Assembly: GCA_003557545.1 (NCBI GenBank)
Contig: PWOD01000025.1
Span: forward strand, 1-5,320
From: a bacterium
GTDB lineage: Bacteria > T1Sed10-126
Reading direction: 5' to 3'
Length of the DNA stretch: 5,320 nucleotides
Shown: positions 1 to 5,320 of the stretch, piece by piece
Position numbering within the stretch: position 1 is the stretch's first letter
Layout: every line of letters starts with the position of its first letter
Program-made: the position numbers and the translations under genes
Notes under the pieces: generated by a model
Seen by the model: only the letters and a program-made list of their open reading frames with translations
What the model was told of the DNA's origin: nothing
Databases searched by the model: none

Positions 1-68
1 CAAATAAACTGTTTCTAACTGTCCTCTCAACAAAGCTTAAAAACTCCGACACCAACAGTATGCAACTG
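1..68. other. Sequence beyond the last gene, nothing definite
   Basis: I see no start codon with a properly spaced ribosome binding site and no hairpin followed by a T-run. A GAGAGGA motif (28-22, minus strand) could serve a gene that begins just outside the window, but its distance to the only visible candidate start (TTG at 3-1) is too long. The hexamer AACTGT occurs at 7-12, 17-22 and 64-69 on the plus strand, without clear meaning. Whether the operon continues cannot be told. Confidence 0.4.
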
Positions 69-572
69 TTATTTGTCAGTTAGAGCGGACGAGATTAAAC
101 CGGCCAGTTTTTTAGCATCAGCCTCCTCTATTTCCCCCTGGTTAACGATTTTATCAAGTTCACCCGACTCTTCAAGGGCACTCTCGACGCCGATTTGAGA
201 GCTGGAACCACTCTCATCGGTATCTTTTCCCGGTTCAGGCTGATTTATGACGATTTGATCATCGGGCTGATCTGTCCGCCCGGACACCTGCTGTTCAGAG
301 ATTTTATCTGAATTCAACAGCGACTGACCATCCAGCTCACGATCACTCAAGGTTCGGGTCGACTCAATAAGTCCCTTGCTGATCAATATTTTAGCGACAT
401 GATAAGCACCAGCCACAACGATACCAACCCCGATAGCAGTAAAAAATGTCTGTCTAATTCTCAACAACGGAGCCAACCGTGTTTCTTCTACTCTTACCAG
501 AATCACCAGCAAAAAAGTGACCAGCCCCGACAGAACCGGCATTCCCCAGACCCACAGGTTGTCATCCTTCAC
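69..572 (-). CDS. Uncharacterised two-helix membrane protein with acidic tail, about 167 residues
   Basis: I do not recognise this protein. The best start is GTG 572 (reads V-K-D-D-N-L-W), because GGAGGT at 585-580 lies 7 nt upstream; the longer frame from TTG 590 would place that ribosome binding site inside the coding region. It ends with TAA at 71-69. Numbering from GTG 572: first membrane helix about 10-26 (GMPVLSGLVTFLLVILV), a short loop with four arginines (27-40), second membrane helix about 43-64 (TFFTAIGVGIVVAGAYHVAKIL), then a tail of about 100 residues rich in D, E, S, Q and G with few hydrophobics, probably disordered, ending in a short helix-like stretch (EEADAKKLAGLISSAL). If the arginine-rich loop is cytoplasmic, both termini would be outside; this orientation is uncertain. 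It follows the 139-residue gene by 18 nt and is probably co-transcribed. Function is unknown. Confidence 0.8.
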   Translation of the reverse strand: MKDDNLWVWGMPVLSGLVTFLLVILVRVEETRLAPLLRIRQTFFTAIGVGIVVAGAYHVAKILISKGLIESTRTLSDRELDGQSLLNSDKISEQQVSGRTDQPDDQIVINQPEPGKDTDESGSSSQIGVESALEESGELDKIVNQGEIEEADAKKLAGLISSALTDK

Positions 573-579
573 TGTTTTA

Positions 580-585
580 ACCTCC
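580..585 (-). promoter_or_regulatory. Ribosome binding site of the two-helix membrane protein (decides start)
   Basis: GGAGGT, a full-strength match to the 16S rRNA tail, lies 7 nt before GTG 572 in the 18-nt space after the TAG of the preceding gene. It argues for GTG 572 over TTG 590 or GTG 587 as the start. Confidence 0.75.
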
Positions 586-590
586 ACCAA

Positions 591-1010
591 CTATTTTTCT
601 GTGCTATCCTCAATCCAATTATAGAGCAGACTGAGTTTCTGTGAATTTTCCTTTGAATAAAGTTTAACACGGACAGTCTCTGCTGTCTTTTCTAAAATCT
701 CCCCGTCCAGCCGGGCAAGCCTGTTCTCCAGAATTTTCCATCGCTGCGATGGAAATGGTTCAAATTGATCGATTCGTAGACTGATCGTCTGGATTGCATT
801 TTCTGGACCATCACGTAAAAAACGGCGTAACGGGCGAAGCGGATCGTCACAGTTATTAGCTAAATTTTTTTCGACTGCCATAAGTACCCTGGGCAGCAAT
901 TTTTCACCATTCAAAAGCAAACGTTTACGTAATTTTGTAACTGTTTCCCGGCCCGGAAAATCTGCCCTGCTTAACCACTCTAAAATCTGATCCTGAATTT
1001 CAGGCTCCAT
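591..1010 (-). CDS. Uncharacterised soluble protein, 139 residues, in flagellar operon
   Basis: I do not recognise this protein. It starts at ATG 1010 with AGGAG 9 nt upstream (1024-1020); an in-frame TAA lies directly before the ATG, so the start cannot move upstream. It ends with TAG at 593-591. The sequence has no signal peptide or membrane helix. It looks mostly helical, with a basic, leucine-rich segment (TKLRKRLLLNGEKLLPRVL, 25-43), a second basic stretch (DPLRPLRRFLRDGPE, 56-70), and a C-terminal half with amphipathic pattern (RWKILENRLARLDGEILEKT, 90-109) ending in YNWIEDSTEK. There is one cysteine (C54) and no evident catalytic motif. Its position behind flhA-flhF-flhG and 18 nt ahead of a membrane protein gene suggests a motility or cell-pole role and possibly a partner of that membrane protein, but this is inference from context only. 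The ORF is intact, with a good ribosome binding site. Confidence 0.8.
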   Translation of the reverse strand: MEPEIQDQILEWLSRADFPGRETVTKLRKRLLLNGEKLLPRVLMAVEKNLANNCDDPLRPLRRFLRDGPENAIQTISLRIDQFEPFPSQRWKILENRLARLDGEILEKTAETVRVKLYSKENSQKLSLLYNWIEDSTEK

Positions 1011-1154
1011 TTAAAATAACTCCTGCTCGGCTGTAAATAGTCCAAGAAGAAATCCATCACATGAAAACTTACTCCATCGATAGAGTAATACAGAGCCACC
1101 CAAAAAACAATCATTTCTCTCCCAAAAATATTTGGGGGAAACAGTAAAAACCAT
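1011..1154 (-). CDS. Possible small protein, 47 residues, between flhG and the next gene
   Basis: This is a tentative small ORF in the only sizeable gap of the operon. It starts at ATG 1154 with GAGAGGT 9 nt upstream (1170-1164) and ends at TAA 1013-1011, directly touching the ATG of the following gene (TAAATG). That arrangement resembles coupled bacterial genes. The predicted peptide begins MVFTVSPKYFWERND, ends LFTAEQELF, has two cysteines and two tryptophans, is rich in phenylalanine, and shows no clear signal peptide or membrane helix. I recognise no family. It lies in the same frame as flhG with no other stop between them, so it could also be the remnant of a longer flhG end or a readthrough extension. 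A stop-free run of this size can also arise by chance. The sequence alone does not settle it. Confidence 0.3.
   Translation of the reverse strand: MVFTVSPKYFWERNDCFLGGSVLLYRWSKFSCDGFLLGLFTAEQELF
1020..1024 (-). promoter_or_regulatory. Ribosome binding site of the 139-residue gene
   Basis: AGGAG with a 9-nt AT-rich spacer precedes ATG 1010. If the upstream small ORF is translated, this site lies within its last codons, as with flhG. Confidence 0.7.
1121..1136 (-). repeat. Short inverted repeat, CCCAAA stem with 4-nt loop
   Basis: In the minus-strand transcript CCCAAA (1136-1131) can pair with TTTGGG (1126-1121) around a 4-nt loop. A second TTTGGG copy downstream (1104-1099) could compete for the same CCCAAA arm. 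No T-run follows the first stem directly; a run of six T lies at 1107-1102, 13 nt beyond it, so it is a poor match to an intrinsic terminator. It lies inside the possible small ORF. Any regulatory role is speculative. Confidence 0.3.
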
Positions 1155-1163
1155 AATTTTAAG

Positions 1164-1170
1164 ACCTCTC
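1164..1170 (-). promoter_or_regulatory. Possible ribosome binding site of the 47-residue small ORF
   Basis: GAGAGGT sits 9 nt before ATG 1154. It is a fair but not perfect match to the strong sites elsewhere in this operon, and is the main reason the small ORF is listed. Confidence 0.35.
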
Positions 1171-1202
1171 AGAACAACTGATATAACTATCTGATAATCG
1201 CC

Positions 1203-2168
1203 TCAGATTGATTCGGATAAGTTTTGACCAAAGCTCAGCAACCGGGCAAAGAACTGCTTGAAACCACCAGGCCGTTGATCGGTTTCCAGACCCTGTAATC
1301 TTTTGGCAACATGCTCGATACAACCACTGGCCCGCCCATCTGGATATTCCAGATAAAATGGACGACGTTTTCTAACCGCGTTAGGAACAGCTTTATCTTC
1401 CAGAACATAACCCAAAATGTTTATTGGGAAATTCAAAAAATCATTACTTACCCGCTGCATTTTCTGAGCAATTTGCCGTCCCTCCCGAATATCCTGGGCC
1501 CGATTAACAACAAGATTAAAATCCGGTTCTTCATCCCGCTTCAGCGCAGCTTTAATCACCGCATAGGCATCAGTAACCGCCGTAGGCTCCGGTGTGGTAA
1601 CCAGAATAGTTCGGTCCGCCCCACAGACAAACTGTAAAACAATCTCAGAAATTCCGGCTGCAGTATCAACGATAATAATATCAACATTTCGATCGAGCTG
1701 ACTTAACTTATCCAGAAAAACATGACATTCATGACGGGAAAGATTAGCCAGATCCTGTTCGCCGGTTGCCCCGGCTATAATCTGAATATTTCCCGGCCCG
1801 GGCGCAATAATATCAGACAACTCTTTTTTTCCTTCAAAAACGTGGAGCAGGTTATATGGCGGTGTGACATCGGTTATCACATTGACGTTAGCCAATCCAA
1901 GATCCATATCAACAACCGCCACCTTCAGCCCCTGCCGGGCAAGAGATATCCCCAGGTTAACCGCAACATTACTTTTACCAACACCACCCTTGCCGCTGGT
2001 AACAGCAATAACCTCAGCCGGAGGAGAACTCAAGGCTGTGACCGGGGTTTGTCGATCAGCGATTTTTGTTTTAGGACGATTCAAAACTTCTAATTCAACC
2101 GCCGAACCGGTCTGTTCTTTTGTTCGTTTATTCATCATTCTACGCAATCCTTCGGCCTGGTCAGCCAT
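1203..2168 (-). CDS. flhG: MinD-like ATPase FlhG, flagellar number regulator
   Basis: FlhG (YlxH/FleN) is a MinD/ParA-family ATPase that controls flagellar number and pattern and activates the FlhF GTPase. The 321-residue protein begins MADQAEGLRRMM, which contains the DQAxxLR element at residues 3-9; in Bacillus this segment is known to stimulate FlhF GTP hydrolysis. A linker of about 40 residues follows, then the deviant Walker A motif SGKGGVGKS (58-66, signature lysine K60 and K65), Walker A' VVDMDLGLAN (85-94, D87 and D89), Walker B IIIVDTAAG (164-172), TTPEPTAVTDAYA (191-203), and AVPNAVRKRRPF (260-271). The C-terminal KQFFARLLSF (304-313) looks like an amphipathic membrane-targeting helix, as in MinD and FlhG. 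The ATG overlaps the flhF TAA as TAATG, with GAGGTGA 6 nt upstream inside flhF, which suggests translational coupling. The stop is TGA at 1205-1203. The same reading frame stays open for 63 further codons after it. Confidence 0.96.
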   Translation of the reverse strand: MADQAEGLRRMMNKRTKEQTGSAVELEVLNRPKTKIADRQTPVTALSSPPAEVIAVTSGKGGVGKSNVAVNLGISLARQGLKVAVVDMDLGLANVNVITDVTPPYNLLHVFEGKKELSDIIAPGPGNIQIIAGATGEQDLANLSRHECHVFLDKLSQLDRNVDIIIVDTAAGISEIVLQFVCGADRTILVTTPEPTAVTDAYAVIKAALKRDEEPDFNLVVNRAQDIREGRQIAQKMQRVSNDFLNFPINILGYVLEDKAVPNAVRKRRPFYLEYPDGRASGCIEHVAKRLQGLETDQRPGGFKQFFARLLSFGQNLSESI

Positions 2169-3517
2169 TAGACTTCACCTCGAAGCAGTAAATTTCCAAC
2201 AATATCAGCTTCAGCGATAATAAGATCCATCGGTACATCCTGGCCGTCGGTAAAATGGGATATAGGTTTATCAGTTCGATGTAACAGGTTAAAGAGCAAC
2301 CCAAAAGAACGTGTTTCATCCAGCTTAGTTATGACCAGCCGGTCATAACCAACTCTATCAAAACTTTCCAGAACTGAATCAACCTCCTGCTGACGCGAAG
2401 TGGCTGAAATCACCAAATGATTTATCCGGGGAAGGTCAACTTTGAAAAGCCCCTGTAAACTATCAATCTTCTCCTCATCAAACTGACTGTGACCGGCAGT
2501 ATCAACGAAAATCATCTCAACTCCCTGGTTTAAAAGCTGATCAACCGCACCAGTAAAAGCATTATAGTTTTCAATGTCCAGCATAGGTACGTCAAGAATA
2601 TCTGCATAACAACGCAGCTGATCAACCGCGGCAAGACGATAAAAATCAAGCGAAATAAATCCCACAGATTTATTCTCATTTAATTTTTGAGCAGCCAGCT
2701 TGGCCAGAGTCGTTGTTTTTCCCACCCCGGTAGGACCGATAAATGGTAAAATTACGGGAAGATCAGACGGCTGAACCGAACGGGCCGGGGTAAATTTCTC
2801 GCCGATCAACTCGACCAGATGTTCCTGCACAATCTCTTCCTGGTCAATCTCATGGGGCTCTAACAATCGCCGGAGCTGACCCATTGCACGTCTGGCATAA
2901 CGTTTTTTCACGCCCTGATCTACAAGTCTTGCGTATAAATCAGCAAGACAACCAGGATACTGTGGAGCCTGTTGAGCATCAACATCTTCAACAGTGGCAA
3001 ATTTTTCCACAAGCAGATCGATTTTTTCCTGGAGCAGATCTGTCTTTTCTATCAAACCGGACAGTTCTTTACTACTCTGCCTGTCGGTTTCTGGAGTTCT
3101 CTTAAAGTTCGTCATCTTTAATTTTCGGGGAGGATTACTGGTTAGTTTGCGGGAATAAGTCTGGGAGTTGCCACCCCGACCATTATTTCCACTTTTTTGA
3201 TCAATCAACCGGGCAGCATGATCTCGCGGACTGAACTCTGGTTGATCATCCCCATCCACAACCCATTCTTTAGAAAAACTGCTGGTTTCAGATGATCTGG
3301 TTCGACTGTTACGGGATAATTTTTTATGGTTATTAGTACTTTTTTCCTTTTCTGGCAGCCAGGCATCAATTTCAACAAGGGATTCACCAAACAATCCCAG
3401 AAAGCCATTCTTAACCTCCCTGCTGTCAGCTATTTTCGCATCTTCCCCTAAATCCATTTTAACCTGTAACCAGGCCTCTTTAAAATTATGTCCAGTATAT
3501 GTTTTGCACCGTCCCAT
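2168..3517 (-). CDS. flhF: Flagellar biosynthesis GTPase FlhF (SRP family)
   Basis: FlhF is an SRP-type GTPase, related to Ffh and FtsY, that sets where flagella are built at the cytoplasmic membrane. I place the start at ATG 3517 (449 residues). A longer form from GTG 3526 is possible, but that GTG lies inside the GAGGTGA ribosome binding site, which sits 5 nt before the ATG. Numbering from the ATG: N-terminal B domain at 1-54 (KTYTGHNFKEAW, then GFLGLFGESLVEIDAWL); a long polar, basic, low-complexity linker at about 55-148; a likely helical or coiled stretch at 149-177; an N domain at about 185-245; then the G domain. P-loop GPTGVGKTT is at 261-269, DFYRLAAVDQL from 291, DTAGHS at 339-344, TKLDE at 397-401 and TDGQ at 423-426. 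Two motif residues are unusual: F where family members normally have T in DTYR, and H where they normally have R in DTAGR. The protein is longer than Bacillus FlhF (about 366), mostly because of the linker. It overlaps flhG by one base. Confidence 0.96.
   Translation of the reverse strand: MGRCKTYTGHNFKEAWLQVKMDLGEDAKIADSREVKNGFLGLFGESLVEIDAWLPEKEKSTNNHKKLSRNSRTRSSETSSFSKEWVVDGDDQPEFSPRDHAARLIDQKSGNNGRGGNSQTYSRKLTSNPPRKLKMTNFKRTPETDRQSSKELSGLIEKTDLLQEKIDLLVEKFATVEDVDAQQAPQYPGCLADLYARLVDQGVKKRYARRAMGQLRRLLEPHEIDQEEIVQEHLVELIGEKFTPARSVQPSDLPVILPFIGPTGVGKTTTLAKLAAQKLNENKSVGFISLDFYRLAAVDQLRCYADILDVPMLDIENYNAFTGAVDQLLNQGVEMIFVDTAGHSQFDEEKIDSLQGLFKVDLPRINHLVISATSRQQEVDSVLESFDRVGYDRLVITKLDETRSFGLLFNLLHRTDKPISHFTDGQDVPMDLIIAEADIVGNLLLRGEV
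2175..2181 (-). promoter_or_regulatory. Ribosome binding site of flhG inside the end of flhF
   Basis: GAGGTGA, 6 nt before ATG 2168, is embedded in the last codons of flhF (reading R-G-E-V). Together with the TAATG stop-start overlap it points to translational coupling, which would keep FlhF and its activator FlhG in a fixed ratio. Confidence 0.8.
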
Positions 3518-3522
3518 AATTG

Positions 3523-3529
3523 TCACCTC
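3523..3529 (-). promoter_or_regulatory. Ribosome binding site of flhF (decides start)
   Basis: GAGGTGA lies 5 nt before ATG 3517. The alternative GTG start at 3526 is made of bases within this same motif, and no other purine-rich site lies at proper distance ahead of that GTG. The identical heptamer precedes flhG, which supports its role here. Confidence 0.8.
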
Positions 3530-3558
3530 ATTATAAAATAATTATCGTACGTATCTAA

Positions 3559-5320
3559 TTATGTCTGACCGACCGGAGTGGAACTGTGAAGATTCACCTG
3601 TCCCACAACTTCAATATCAACCTTATCTGTTATTTCATTAAAAGAAATAACTGCAATATCCGGAAGCTGCCGGCTAATAAAATTAAACATTTGCCGACGA
3701 ATCACTGGAGATACTAAGAGCACCGGCTCAATACCCAGACCCGGCAGTTTTTCAACCTCTTCTTTTAACTGTTTAATAAACAATTGTGCCTCCTCAGGCG
3801 ATAGGGGTAACCCTTCACCAGCTTCCTTAATATTCTGCTGCAAACTCTGTTCAAGCTGTGGATCCAACGCTATCACCTTTATAACATCATCGTCATGAAT
3901 AAATTTTTGTGTGATCTCCCGTCCCAGGGCGATCCGACAGTATTCGGCCAGCAATTCCGGATCACGCACACCTTCATTCAACTGTTCATCCAGGGTTTCA
4001 ACAATCGAAACGAGATTTCTAATTGAAATTTTTTCTTTCAACAACAGTTTCATTACTTTCTGGAGTATCCCCGGACTGACCGGATCAGGAATAACCTCCT
4101 GAACAAGAGCGGGGTAATCTCTCTCGAGCTGTCCCACCATTTTCTGCACCTGATCGCGGCCAAGTATTTCGGGGGCATTTTCCTTAATTACCTCGGTTAA
4201 ATGAGTAGCAATAACCGATGAAGGATCGACAACTGTATATCCGGCATTTTCAGCCTGTTCCCGCTGATCTTCACCGATCCAGTGGGCGGGGAAACCAAAA
4301 GCCGGTTCGATCGTTTCCTCACCCTGCAGTTTTTGTGTTACATCCCCCGGATTCATAGCCAGAAACATATCAGGATAAATCTGATGACGGGCAACTTCGA
4401 CGTTACGAATCTTAATCACATATTCATTTGGTTCCAGCTGCATATTATCACGGATTCTAATTGGTGGAACAATCAATCCCATCTCTAACGCCATCCGTTT
4501 TCGTATGACGGTAATCCTTCCGAGGAGATCTCCCCCGGAATCTGGATCAATCAGAGGGATAAGGCCATATCCGGCCTCCAACTCCATAGGATCAATTCTC
4601 AGGATCTGAGTAACATCCTCGGGGCCTTCAGCACTGCTGGCCGTTTCCTCTTCAGTCTTGAGCCGTTCCTCCTCATCAACCTGACGCTGCATATTATCTA
4701 TCAACCGGCCAAGCCCAATCAGCAGGCTACCAATGATCAGCATTGGAAAGAACGGCAACGGGGTTACCAGACCAAAAGTTACTATGGTACCACCGGTAAT
4801 ATAAAGTGCCGGGGGAAACTGAGTAAGTTGTCCGGCAAGTTGTTCCCCGAGGTCAGCATCCTCGGTGGCATGGGTGACTATCATCCCGGCCGCGGTGGCG
4901 ATCATAAGAGCCGGTATCTGAGCGGCCAAACCATCCCCCGCCGTAAGAATCACATAGGTGTTAATCGCCTCTATCGGATCAAGTCCCATCTGGAATACTC
5001 CGATGGCCCAGCCCCCAACACTATTAATAACAATGATGATAATTCCGGCTATAACATTACCTTTAACAAACTTACTTGCACCATCCATAGAAGCGTAAAA
5101 ATCAGCTTCATGACGGAGTCGCATACGGCGGCGCTCGGCTTCCCGCTTATCAATCGCTCCAGCATTAAGGTCGGCATCAATTGCCATCTGTTTTCCAGGC
5201 ATAGCATCCAGCGTAAAACGGGCTGCCACCTCTGAAACCCGGGTGGTCCCACTAACTATTACCAGATATTGAATAAGCATAATTATGGCAAAAATAATCA
5301 CACCTACTATAACATTTTCA
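3559..5320 (-). CDS. flhA: Flagellar biosynthesis protein FlhA, type III export gate (5' end outside window)
   Basis: FlhA is the inner-membrane export-gate protein of the flagellar type III secretion system; its C-terminal cytoplasmic domain docks chaperone-substrate complexes. The frame stays open to the window edge (last visible codons read E-N-V-I-V-G before a GTG at 5301), so that GTG is internal and not the start. About 586 residues are visible; family members are near 680-700, so roughly 100 N-terminal residues with the first membrane helices are missing. Numbering from the GTG codon: end of a membrane helix 1-17; a complete FHIPEP-family signature at 21-44 (RVSEVAARF, LDAMPGKQM, IDAD); DFYASMDGASKFVKG at 67-81; membrane helices near 84-104, 125-143, 165-183 and 184-201; an acidic linker at 206-229; then the soluble C-terminal domain, with the SPVIRR and FNEI motifs near its end. 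The stop is TAA at 3561-3559. I see no frameshift or missing family motif. Identification is very secure. Confidence 0.98.
   Translation of the reverse strand, partial: ENVIVGVIIFAIIMLIQYLVIVSGTTRVSEVAARFTLDAMPGKQMAIDADLNAGAIDKREAERRRMRLRHEADFYASMDGASKFVKGNVIAGIIIIVINSVGGWAIGVFQMGLDPIEAINTYVILTAGDGLAAQIPALMIATAAGMIVTHATEDADLGEQLAGQLTQFPPALYITGGTIVTFGLVTPLPFFPMLIIGSLLIGLGRLIDNMQRQVDEEERLKTEEETASSAEGPEDVTQILRIDPMELEAGYGLIPLIDPDSGGDLLGRITVIRKRMALEMGLIVPPIRIRDNMQLEPNEYVIKIRNVEVARHQIYPDMFLAMNPGDVTQKLQGEETIEPAFGFPAHWIGEDQREQAENAGYTVVDPSSVIATHLTEVIKENAPEILGRDQVQKMVGQLERDYPALVQEVIPDPVSPGILQKVMKLLLKEKISIRNLVSIVETLDEQLNEGVRDPELLAEYCRIALGREITQKFIHDDDVIKVIALDPQLEQSLQQNIKEAGEGLPLSPEEAQLFIKQLKEEVEKLPGLGIEPVLLVSPVIRRQMFNFISRQLPDIAVISFNEITDKVDIEVVGQVNLHSSTPVGQT

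Noticed and set aside
1-70. AACTGT hexamers as a possible regulatory repeat
   Set aside because: Three copies of a 6-mer with irregular spacing at the window edge are not enough to call a site.
399-644. Plus-strand 81-codon open frame spanning the junction of the two unknown genes
   Set aside because: It overlaps both minus-strand genes, which have better start signals and plausible protein features; its own composition is low-complexity polar.
1102-1138. Intrinsic terminator after flhG
   Set aside because: The stem is only 6 bp, half A-T, and the T-run begins 13 nt after the stem instead of directly behind it.
1011-1202. Sigma-28 or sigma-A promoter for the downstream gene pair
   Set aside because: I found no TAAA plus GCCGATAA-like pair and no well-spaced TTGACA/TATAAT pair; candidates such as TTGTTT with TATTAC have a spacing of only 14 nt.
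1311-2220. Plus-strand open frames of 108-123 codons opposite flhG
   Set aside because: They are antisense to a fully recognisable FlhG, have compositions unlike real proteins and no convincing ribosome binding sites; they are shadows.
3530-3558. TTAGAT, 17 nt, TATAAT promoter-like arrangement ahead of flhF (minus strand)
   Set aside because: The expected transcription start would fall at or after the flhF ribosome binding site, leaving no usable leader; the -35 match is only 3 of 6, and AT-rich spacers give TATAAT easily.
4828-5235. Plus-strand 135-codon open frame opposite flhA
   Set aside because: It lies fully antisense to the conserved FHIPEP region of FlhA, has no recognisable domain, and is explained by the codon bias of the opposite gene.

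Overview
The window is part of a flagellar biosynthesis operon. Every credible gene lies on the minus strand, so the operon reads from position 5320 down toward position 1. The gene set fits a flagellated low- to medium-GC Gram-positive bacterium (Firmicutes sensu lato): the order flhA-flhF-flhG, strong purine-rich ribosome binding sites (GAGGTGA, GGAGGT, AGGAG), near-zero spacing, and GTG/ATG starts. An anaerobic, possibly halophilic lineage such as Halanaerobiales is a guess from overall protein style and acidic segments, not something the sequence proves.

Layout in transcription order. (1) The C-terminal ~586 residues of FlhA, the export-gate membrane protein of the flagellar type III secretion system; the 5' end is cut off by the window. 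(2) FlhF, the SRP-family GTPase that helps place and assemble flagella, whose most likely start is an ATG at 3517. (3) FlhG (also called YlxH/FleN/MinD2), the MinD-like ATPase that regulates FlhF and flagellar number. It is coupled to flhF by a 1-nt TAATG overlap. (4) A 192-bp gap that contains a possible 47-residue ORF, in frame with flhG beyond its TGA stop and ending immediately before the next ATG. (5) A 139-residue soluble protein I do not recognise. (6) A ~167-residue protein with two membrane segments and a long acidic tail, also unrecognised. (7) Sixty-eight bases with no supported gene.

How they work together: FlhA forms the export gate. FlhF recruits early basal-body parts to the assembly site in its GTP-bound dimeric state. 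FlhG, through its N-terminal DQAxxLR segment, stimulates FlhF GTP hydrolysis and limits flagellar number. The two downstream unknown genes sit close behind each other in the same direction and are good candidates for lineage-specific accessory flagellar or motility factors.

The items most worth a second look are the uncharacterised soluble/membrane gene pair, the overlooked small ORF or readthrough extension after flhG, and two unusual residues in the FlhF GTPase motifs (DFYR for the usual DTYR, DTAGH for the usual DTAGR). No mobile element, CRISPR array, tRNA or rRNA was seen.
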